NCBI GenBank assembly: GCA_000697455.1 | Contig: JNET01033470.1 | Span: 1 to 50,866, forward strand | Origin: Basidiobolus heterosporus B8920 | Taxonomy: Eukaryota; Basidiobolomycota; Basidiobolomycetes; Basidiobolales; Basidiobolaceae | DNA length: 50,866 nt | Direction of reading: 5' to 3' | Part shown: positions 42,692 through 50,866 of the stretch, in pieces | Layout: each line of letters opens with the position of its first letter | Numbering within the stretch: the stretch's first letter is position 1 | Position numbers and translations under genes: made by a program | Notes under the pieces: generated by a model | What the model was told of the DNA's origin: nothing | Databases searched by the model: none | What the model saw: the letters and a program-made list of their open reading frames with translations, nothing else

Positions 42692-45600
42692 ACTTTAAAA
42701 ACCATTGACTAAAACCCTTTGGTAGTCAATGCCTATTTCAGGCATTTAATCAATCAATTTTTTCGTATACGCATATGCACTCATCCCTTTTCGCCCCTAT
42801 AATGTGATGTATGATAAAAAACAAGAATTTGAGCTTATTACAGCAAACTAACGATGTCTTTCAGATTATCTACTCACTACCTACTAGCCTCAGACAAATA
42901 CTTCCATCACTGATTTGATGTCTGTTCCAAACAGTTGATTGCTCATGATCCCAATCACATTCTTTGGCACTTTCACACTAAATCAATGGTAGATTCTTTC
43001 TAGTGTAGCTAGGAAGTGAGCACAGCCCAAGACATGGCAGTAGTACCTCAGTTTGCAGATCAGCAGTAGATCCCTCTATATGCTAATGCTACATACAGAT
43101 ATAGATGACACATACAAATGCTAATGTTACATATATAACGATCCTTACACCAAAAAGATTGACTCATTATCAACACCCCAAATGTTTTAGACAAGTAGGA
43201 CAAGGAGTAGTATTCCAGATAAGCTATATGCAGGGAAGAAAGTTCAGTGCAAGTGCATAGATAGGACTGCGTATTGCTCATTTCTATTGAACCATGATGG
43301 CAAAGGGTCACGAGTAAGGAACAGCGGCGGGTGAGTTTTATGCCTGTTTAAAATCAAATTGGATCTAGGGCCACTCCTAATATTTACCATAACACCTAAA
43401 GAACCAACTTCTTTACGGCAACTCGTGTGTCGGACAGATTGACAAGGTATTTCCATGTTGGGTACTATTTCTCTGATACAATGAATTCTGTGATTCCAGT
43501 ATAATTCGACCTTGTTCCTGTAAGACTTGGCCAATGGTTGCCGTACTAATCCCCGGTACCATCACCCATCCAACCTCTACTCAGGATTCATCTTTTCACT
43601 GGTGTGACGCTCGTTTGAAACCGTACGGCCAATGTGCAATTCTATAGAATGAAGTTGTTCCTATAAGCATGACCAGTTTCGTATGTAAGACCACCATGCA
43701 ACACAGTTTAAAGGAAAACCCATTGCGTACACAAGGGTTTGCCCCAAACTATATATTCCATTGAAACAACACTATCACCAACGTAACGTATGCGTACTTC
43801 ATTTGAAACTTGATCATTCTATGGAAGTAAGGATGATTTAGTAGCTGCCTGAGCCATACGAGTTCTGATACTTCTAGAGCCATCGTATTCATCCCCACTC
43901 AAACCCAACGCGGTCCAGATAGGTTAGTGTTGGAACGCATAGGCGTACAAATAAGGTTCCCAATCTGGTCCAATGGCCAAGGCAATGCTGATTTGTGTTG
44001 ATTTCTAGAGACGCCCATATGAATGACCCGCCTTTTACGGTTGAATGACCAATAAGTAAGTATTATTTGTCGGAGAAAAGGCGATAAGAGGGAATATTCC
44101 CTTACATTACACAAAGCATCGTGTATCGTGGGTTTCGGGTAGATTGATTGAGTAACCAAGAAACTATTTAATTTGGGGCATCTCAGGCTAGTGTTATATT
44201 AGCAGAGAGCAAGCTACTGATAATACTTTGCGTCACTATTTAGGTTTACTCAAGTGGTGATCCTGGAGCCGCCGCGCTGAATGGGAATGATCCTCGTAAG
44301 AGGGTAGGCAGCAACCCTTCTCGAAGACAATGAACGTGATGTAAGACTTGGATCTCAACCTGGCTCAGGGTGCTACTTGGCATTTTGTTAGGGATTTAAT
44401 TTGCACTAAAGGGTAGTAGGTATCACTTTCTCCATCCCTGAGGTGCTGATTTGTGGAACATCACCATGATTATCTCACATTATCGTAAGTCCAGTAACTA
44501 CCCTCACCAAGATAATCCATCAGACGCTGGCTTGAACTTAACTGGATGGCCTGATTTAGTCTTGCCATCTGTCATTCTGGTCGCATTCTCGTCACATTTC
44601 GGCAGTGTAAGGACTCGGTCAATAGGAATTCTTGAAATAATCACATGAAATGTATACATCCCATATTTCCTTGGACAAATAGAGTGGCGGATAATTATCG
44701 CTTTTATTTGAGCAGAATCAGACCACCTTTCGAGAGTTGAGATTCTCATTATTGGTATATGAAAAGCCTGATTGTTATAGCTTGTCACAAATGAGCAATA
44801 ACACCAGCCATGATTAAGCACTATTTGGCCAACTCTAGACTTGGAATTCGTTGGAGAGAACATGCCACAGCCGAAACTACAAAACACATAAATCATTTAG
44901 GCTGAAAATAGAATACAAAAATGGATATACCTGCATTGTATCCTAGGCCGTGTTTTCTCAAGTAAGTATTCGTAGATACGTGAGGTGGACGTAAAGCCTT
45001 TGTTTCCACTCTTCCACTCATCCAACTTAAGCTTAATTAAGGACCTAATGGTCACTTTAGGTATTTTATGGGCATGTGCTTAGCAGTAATGCTTCTGATT
45101 GTCACTTTAGGGATTCTGTAGAATACTCGACATTCGTTTTCCAATGATTTTTCAACACATTCCTCCATATGTGGTCAGTAAGAAATGAGGGATTGGCTAC
45201 GGTAAACTCAACCAACGATCTCGATAAGATCTTCAATGGTACTGGTCCAGACAAATAAATATCGAGATTTCAAAAACCCATGGAGTGAGGGATTTTAGAG
45301 TCCACTTAGACAACCCCTGGATTTCAGCAATTCAAGCCAGTACAGTGGTTTATGGCGCTATTTTCGTGATGGATATAACGCAACTTATAAAAAAAGCAAC
45401 CACAGCGATTGCAAATATGCATTTGATGCAATGCTCGTTCATAAGAAATGACCTTGAAGAGGGCTTCTTTAAAACAGTTCCACAAGGGTGTCTTGTGTAA
45501 GACATCGCCCCCTCGTTTTTGATTTTGGGGAGCAATCCCCCAGGATTATCAGTAAGATGAAATGCTTCAACAAGGACCAGATCAGAAATTGACCAGCTGA

Positions 45601-47153
45601 AAGAGCTGTGACTCAGAAACACCAGATGATATCATTTCATGAAACGAATCGACGCCTGAACATCCATGTTGTGTAGACCGTTAAGCATCAACCTACTATC
45701 AGATCACCAGATTGGCCATCTATCTGTTACCAATCAATCTAACCAGGTTTATTTCTGGAGCGATCCAGGAAATTTTCCCATTTAACCCCTCTGTGAGAAT
45801 CACTGGCAATCGCTCTGTTGAGAAAGCCTTCTTAGCGAGTCCCGACGCAACAAGTGGTAAGCTGCACCGCGCGGGAGACAAGCGGTAGGCCGCGTAAGAA
45901 GCAAACATCCACATGCGCAAGAGACGGAAGGTGAAGTTCGTTGCACAGGGTTAGGAGGTGGGCAAGGTTGTTTGATTATGGAATGCATGGAACAAAGCAT
46001 ATGTTGGACCTCGTCATTCATTTGGCCCATATTTGGGAATTTCAGGAAATCTATTAAATGTCCCACTTGATGTTCAATTATCTACTCGATAGAACGTGTA
46101 ACCACACCGTGTGCAACCCTAGGGATAGTTTATCCTCAGCGTCTACATGCGTATCGTGAGTACTGAGACTAATCAAGTCAAATCACCAGCGAATTACGAG
46201 ACTTCTCTAAGTAACGGACGGTTTAGCCTGTTACCCTTTCAAGCCACCCAAACTTTGTCTTCATTTACGATCAGAGTTTTCCCGATCCACAGTCAGATTG
46301 AGATCAATTCATTTCCATCTATTCATCTCTCTTCCCCAACATTTCTGAACTCTCCCACCATTGATTCCAGAGCTTTTACACGCTAGCCCCTAAAATGGAT
46401 GGCTCAGTGACCGAAGAGAATGGGAAGCTTGTTTTCGATTCTATGATAAACTATATTGGTCACTGGCCAGCTACGAAAAGACACAGTCAGTGGGCGGTAG
46501 GGATCTTGTGGTCCAGATAGAGATCATGATGATATATCCTCTCAGCAGACTGACGTGAATGCAGTGGTAGTGGCAGTGGCAGTGGCAGTGGTAGTGGGTA
46601 GACCAGCACTGACCGTTTTCCCGTCCATTATGGTACTTGGTATCAGGAACTTGGTTGTTGATCTTGTTCTAGTAGTAATCATAGGCATTTAGGCTCTATC
46701 GGTTATCATGGGGATTTGAATAGCACTAGTAAGCATGGTGAAAGTCTACGCTCTCTCATAAACCATGGAAATAGGCCCATTGGAATATTGCGTATTTGAT
46801 GTGGAGTATTGCTGATTCCCTATCACCAATATTATCCAACTTCTACAAGTGCCGGTCGCTACACCAAAACATAGGATTATCAAGGGCAAGTAGGAGCATA
46901 TTCCATTTTGGGCTTGATTTGAGATTCGCCATACTTGGTCGTTTGACAAATTCGGCGGATTCTCGTTGGATTCAACCAGTTTACAGGAATCTCACATGAA
47001 GTATAAAAGGCTTCCTCCTAGCCTGCCAATACCCAAACTTGTCCTGTTACTTGAGCACGCATCCTTACTTTACCTCTACTGTTTATAATTCTCCCTCGGT
47101 AACCTTGTTCCAGAAATCAATAGGCTCTTTATTTTCCCCAAGGATAAAACATA
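42692..47153. other. Long gene-poor stretch upstream of the Nrg1-like factor
   Basis: About 4.4 kb with no gene I can support. Short open frames (longest about 130 residues, minus strand 44504-44896) show no family motif or intron pattern. There is a GC-richer patch near 45840-45960, a hexanucleotide repeat at 46564-46599, and two near-repeats of a gtcacttta-ggnatt phrase near 45052 and 45108. No tRNA, rRNA or transposon features were found. The size fits a long regulatory region or an undetected lineage-specific gene. Confidence 0.5.
46564..46599. repeat. Hexanucleotide tandem repeat (GTGGCA/GTGGTA)
   Basis: Six tandem units of GTGGYA or a close variant in 36 bp. It lies in non-coding DNA about 560 bp upstream of the zinc-finger gene. 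Confidence 0.85.
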
Positions 47154-48059
47154 ATGTACTCACAAACCAGTGAAGACCACTTGTCCTCTGAAAAGCAGCT
47201 CATGTTCAACCTCCGCTCCCAGAAAAAATCGAGTCTATCTATCACTACATCAGATGGGCAGATTGTGAGCTTACTAAACGATGACTATCTGTCTACGGAT
47301 ACGGCCCCCGTTTGTTCCATGTCATCCCCTTCACCCAGCATAGACAATGAAGGCAGCGACTCTACCCCGGTTTCTTCGCCTTTGAGAGCTAATTTTGCAA
47401 GTGCAGATGCTACCTCGATTAATTCTAGAAGAAAGTACAAATGTAATTATCCGGGGTGTTTTCGTAGCTTTACTACAAGGTAAATATGTCTTTGATGGAT
47501 TCTTTCCGGGAAAAAGAAATACTAAACCTGTGTCTTTTCTAGTGGACATCTAGCTCGACATAATCGCATACATACAGGGGAAAAGAACTTTCCTTGTTTG
47601 ATGCCTGGCTGCCCATCAAGATTCTCTAGACAAGATAACATGATGCAGCATTATCGTACACATCTGTCTTCTAAGTCACGCCGGAGTCATCGTCGGTCCA
47701 GCGTATGCTCAGACACCAGTAAAGATAGTCATACCATAGGAGTCCAAGGGGACGTCAATTATTTCTTTTTTGAGCATGCACCTCAGGGCATACCTAGGTC
47801 GTTCCCCTCGACTCCGACCGATGATAGATTTCATCTTCCAAAGCTTCCCTCAATTCAAGAAAGAAGAATGAGCGTGGATACAGCAGCCCTTCATCAATAT
47901 GCACATAATAATTTTCAGGAAAGATTTTTGCCACCCGATATATCATTCTGCTTAGACTCCACAAACAACATTCTCAACGCCTCGAGGCAACATTTGTCCC
48001 GTAGCAAGCCAATCGGAGAGGTGAACAATGTGCACAATCCACTCCGTGGTTATCCTTAA
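47154..48059 (+). CDS. Nrg1-like C2H2 zinc-finger transcription factor
   Basis: Nrg1-type proteins are DNA-binding repressors, known in yeasts for glucose repression and filamentation control. Exons 47154-47479 and 47543-48059, joined in phase inside the first finger; 280 residues. Two C2H2 fingers: CNYPGCFRSFTTSGHLARH and CLMPGCPSRFSRQDNMMQHYRTH, linked by NRIHTGEKN. The TTSGHLARHNRIHTGEKN and FSRQDN...QHYRTH phrases match the Nrg1/Nrg2 finger pair closely. The N terminus is Ser/Thr-rich and the C terminus disordered, with a FHLPKLPSIQERRMS patch. It lies between two large gene-free regions, common for regulated factors. A link to the hexose genes 38 kb away is speculative. Confidence 0.92.
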
Positions 48060-50449
48060 TTACTATTTACGCCGATATACGACTTGCACTGATATTCCAT
48101 TTACATCGTCTATGTATTGTATTACAGGTTTCCCGCTCATTCACTTGATTCTTTGATTTCCTTTGTTTTCATATCACACTTTAACTTACTACTCACATTG
48201 TACAAAAGCATATCCTTCTCTTTCATGGATCTCCATCCGCCTCCAAAGTCCTTCCCCCATCACGCAACAATTTTGTGATAAATAAATCCTAGCTGCTTGG
48301 ACAGGCTCGTTGCTCTAACCGCAAGCGGGTATGCAATGGTAATAAAATGGCTATCTTATCTCTTATTGACGTTGGTGTTCGAACGTTCCGAGTGTTCACA
48401 GAGATGATCTCATTATTGGAAAAGTACATATCGATCCCTAGATAGACCTAGACTCTTTCATCATTACAGCATTCGTAATAAATGAAGAATTGGAGATTAC
48501 TAGACTCCACCCTAATATCGTCCCATAGTCACATTTCTTTCAAGACTGTCTCAACCTCAGCGATCATGCAGAGGGTCCATGATGGGTTTCTCCTGAACAC
48601 CCGTTGATTAAACCAAAGAGAGAGGGCCGATTGGTGGGCGTGCCTTGATTGAAAAAGCTCCATGGATCAATATACTATGTAGGGAAGTGAACCGAAACAA
48701 CAGGAATTCACTTACTTGGTCTGGCAGGCTAGTATACCAGGTATGGTTCCGGCTACTTGGACTGATACATGATGCTATCACTAAACGACGGGCCAGCTCT
48801 GTCATTAATACATATGAGTTGGTGGTGTGGAATCAGAGTAAATGGACATCATCCTAACAGGTGCGCAGCAGTTTCATCCAAGAGACGAACAATTACATGG
48901 AGATGAGGCGATCTTTGAATATATCCTCAAGTATCATGAAACCGTATTCACATCGTTTCTCCATGGATCCTACGGAAACCCAAACACATCTCTACGTGAG
49001 AACTTTCTGGCCAGATCTGATCTAGTATATTTACTAGTCATCTTGGAGGATCTTATACGATCTGGTGATCGTATGAACTGAACTCGTAAGTAATGTGCAT
49101 GTAAGGCAGTGTGTGATGTAGTGAGATTTGAGTTATGGAGGCAGTGGTCCAGTGAATACGGTAATGAGATCAATCAAGTGGGCGCTGAGCGGTGCAAGCA
49201 TAACAGTCATTACATCCATGTATTTTTCCGAAGTATGTTTCATAGGATGCCAGTAACCATCAAGTACAGTCCAGATCTCTTGGTGTGTGCCACTACTTCA
49301 TATTTGGTCAATCAGTTTTTCACCAGCTAGTTTCTTTCATGATTCCGATGATCCATTCCGATGATCCGGCTACTATTTCATTCGTGAAGCCTCCTCGATT
49401 TGCATGGGTTATCGGACAGGTGCCGATTGTGGCAGATTAATTGTGACACGTATTGCCCTCTTTAGTGTCTATCTAGAAGAAACGGAGAGCCACGAGTACA
49501 CAAGGTTTTACTTCTGTTGTCACTCATCAGATTGGTGTCTATTCGATGACAATCAAGTTGTTGAGATCATCATTTAGCCAAAGGCTCGTATCATCTGGTT
49601 TGAAATGAGGACATTGCATAAATCAATCGACCTTTACTAAGTTTATACATGAAATCTACCCCAGTTTACAAACCACTCAAAACCAGGTAAAGTCCAAGAT
49701 CCAGACATAATGAAGTTCCTGAAGAAAAAATCTTGAGAAGGGTTAAAGTGTATGATGTTGCAGAAGAATGTGGTTTTCACTGGTGGATATATTCCGTATG
49801 AAATGATCCTTAGAAAAAGAATGCAAATTGTAGAATAGTCAAAGTGCACAAGGTTTGGATCAGGTCAAGTAATCTGGGTATCGGCCAGACGTTTTTCACC
49901 GAGGTGCAGCCTCTAAGGGAATTTTTACTATAGAAATCCTATGCTATTAGTTTCTTCTATTTAAAATTCACAGGACAGTTTTATTCGGGCCACTGATTAC
50001 TTGGGTTTCTCAAACTTGTCCAAATGCCCCAGCCCTTGTACACAGACCACTGGGGCCTTCCTTAACATATCTACGCATTATCTCGTGAAACTTTTGTCAA
50101 CTTTACATTTAGTATATTTAACCCTAACCCTAGCTACAAGGTGAATGTTGATGAGAGGATACAGTTAACTTAAAACTAGTACATGAATAGATGGGTGCTA
50201 AACTATGCTAAATTCCGTCAACCAATCATGTAATTTGATTGCTCGAATTTTGGGTATTCAATGTTGTAATATTGCACGCTTTCTGTGAATTTTGGTTGGG
50301 ATTACAAAGTTGGCTAGCGTTGTTTCAATAAAACATTCTACGACCAATGAAAGTAAGGCCCTGGATTAATACATAGACTATCAATCAATCGTAATTGGTA
50401 CTTACTGATATAATTTTATGAAATACACATGGCCTTGATTGGCGAATTA

Positions 50450-50489
50450 CGAAAGGAACATGCTGGAATTTATGAGATTATTCGGGAAT
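50450..50489 (+). promoter_or_regulatory. Heat-shock-element-like array of the HSP70 gene
   Basis: Five-base units in register: CGAAA 50450, GGAAC 50455, ATGCT 50460 (degenerate), GGAAT 50465, then ATTCG 50480 and GGAAT 50485. These follow the nGAAn/nTTCn pattern bound by heat shock factor, 25-65 bp upstream of the TATA box. Confidence 0.55.
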
Positions 50490-50513
50490 TTCGATATCAT
50501 GAGCGTCTGGAGA

Positions 50514-50520
50514 TATAAAA
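50514..50520 (+). promoter_or_regulatory. TATA box of HSP70
   Basis: TATAAAA 77 nt upstream of the ATG at 50591, directly after the heat-shock-type repeats. Confidence 0.6.
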
Positions 50521-50590
50521 ACTTCGTTGGAATTCCGTAATTCATCAGTCGTTTAGTAGATTTTTAATACATTATAATCCTATAACAAAA

Positions 50591-50866
50591 ATGTCGAAAT
50601 CTGTGGGAATTGATTTGGGTACCACCTACTCCTGCGTTGGTGTCTGGCAAAACGATCGTGTTGAGATCATTGCCAACGACCAAGGTAACAGAACCACTCC
50701 CTCCTATGTTGCCTTCACTGACTCTGAGCGTCTCATTGGTGATGCCGCAAAGAACCAAGTCGCCATGAACCCCACTAACAGTGTGTTCGATGCCAAGCGT
50801 CTTATTGGTCGTCGTTTCACCGACTCCGAAGTTCAATCTGATATGAAGCACTGGCCTTTCAAGGTT
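50591..50866 (+). CDS. Cytosolic HSP70 chaperone, 5' part only (cut by window end)
   Basis: ATP-driven chaperone of the DnaK/Ssa family. The first 92 residues are present and no intron is seen in this part. They include the first HSP70 signature IDLGTTYS (phosphate loop of the actin-like ATPase), [19 protein letters not shown], and [15 protein letters not shown]. The lack of an N-terminal signal or presequence fits the Ssa/cytosolic class. Codon use is strongly C-biased, as in RPS3 and RPS24. Upstream heat-shock-type elements and a TATA box support an inducible gene. The rest lies beyond the window. Confidence 0.96.
   Translation, partial: MSKSVGIDLGTTYSCVGVWQNDRVEIIANDQGNRTTPSYVAFTDSERLIGDAAKNQVAMNPTNSVFDAKRLIGRRFTDSEVQSDMKHWPFKV

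Larger units (their letters stand above)
48060..50590. other. Gene-poor region upstream of HSP70
   Basis: About 2.5 kb with no supported gene. A 79-residue open frame at 48842-49081 shows no recognised motif. A telomere-like AACCCTAACCCTAG lies at 50119-50132. The HSP70 promoter elements lie in the last 150 bp. Confidence 0.5.

Noticed and set aside
44504-44896. 130-residue minus-strand open frame in the gene-poor region
   Set aside because: No recognisable motif, no splice pattern and no codon bias; in 4.4 kb such a frame can occur by chance.
45800-46066. GC-rich, Cys/Pro-rich open frame and possible tRNA-like string
   Set aside because: No T-loop GTTCGANNC with matching acceptor stem could be found, and the peptide looks random.
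48842-49081. 79-residue plus-strand open frame upstream of HSP70
   Set aside because: Mildly protein-like (a leucine-rich helix near its end) but without motif, neighbours or promoter signals. Kept only as a note.
1-50866. CRISPR arrays, bacterial operons, transposons or rRNA genes
   Set aside because: No regularly spaced repeats, no terminal inverted repeats with a transposase frame, and no rRNA-like stretches were seen. The window is eukaryotic.

Overview
This is fungal nuclear DNA. Most genes are broken by short GT-AG introns (often 50-125 nt), gene density is high, and the gene set is typical of fungi: Mpo1-like DUF962, Pho80-type cyclin, ATP synthase subunit 4, Nrg1-like zinc finger, allantoicase. 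A GH46-type chitosanase, GLUT-like hexose transporters and moderate base composition suggest an early-diverging lineage (Zoopagomycota or Mucoromycota, for example a Basidiobolus-like fungus). That placement is inference.

Layout. Positions 1-8.5 kb hold a minus-strand array of hexose transporter genes. One copy is intact (3254-4663), one is nearly intact but carries an in-frame TAG (6431-7819), one is clearly broken (1-861), and at least three are small decayed relics. Their upstream DNA is duplicated with them. A plus-strand hexokinase follows (9630-11018). Then come a PIN-like membrane transporter (-), the PP2A scaffold subunit TPD3 (-, 8 exons), ribosomal protein S3 (+, with a possible C/D snoRNA in its intron), an ING-family PHD protein (+), an unrecognised two-helix membrane protein (-), an unrecognised 9-exon helical protein (+), RPS24 (+), an Mpo1/DUF962 protein (+), a PX-BAR sorting nexin (-), glutathione synthetase (-, 10 exons), an Mms2-type ubiquitin E2 variant (-), a Pho80-like cyclin (+), a mitochondrial Era GTPase (-, 9 exons), allantoicase (-), a GH46 chitosanase with a frameshift (+), a one-domain C2 protein (+), ATP4 (+), a mitochondrial FCP1/NIF-domain protein (-), a roughly 4.4 kb stretch without recognisable genes, an Nrg1-like zinc-finger factor (+), a further 2.5 kb gap, and the 5' end of a cytosolic HSP70 (+) cut by the window end.

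How the genes may work together. The transporter array and hexokinase form a sugar uptake and phosphorylation neighbourhood. An Nrg1-type factor, a family known for glucose repression, lies 38 kb away; a link is not shown. Allantoicase and chitosanase are divergent and share a 627-bp intergenic region containing five copies of GATAATC in about 110 bp, a likely nitrogen-control GATA-factor platform. The rest are unlinked housekeeping genes.

The strongest leads are the GATAATC cluster, the frameshifted chitosanase, the shared nonsense codon and compensating deletions in the transporter array, the possible intronic snoRNA, and an exact 19-bp Tn5 mosaic end at 1783-1801, which is probably a sequencing-library artefact. 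I saw no clear evidence of a wholly new biological system.
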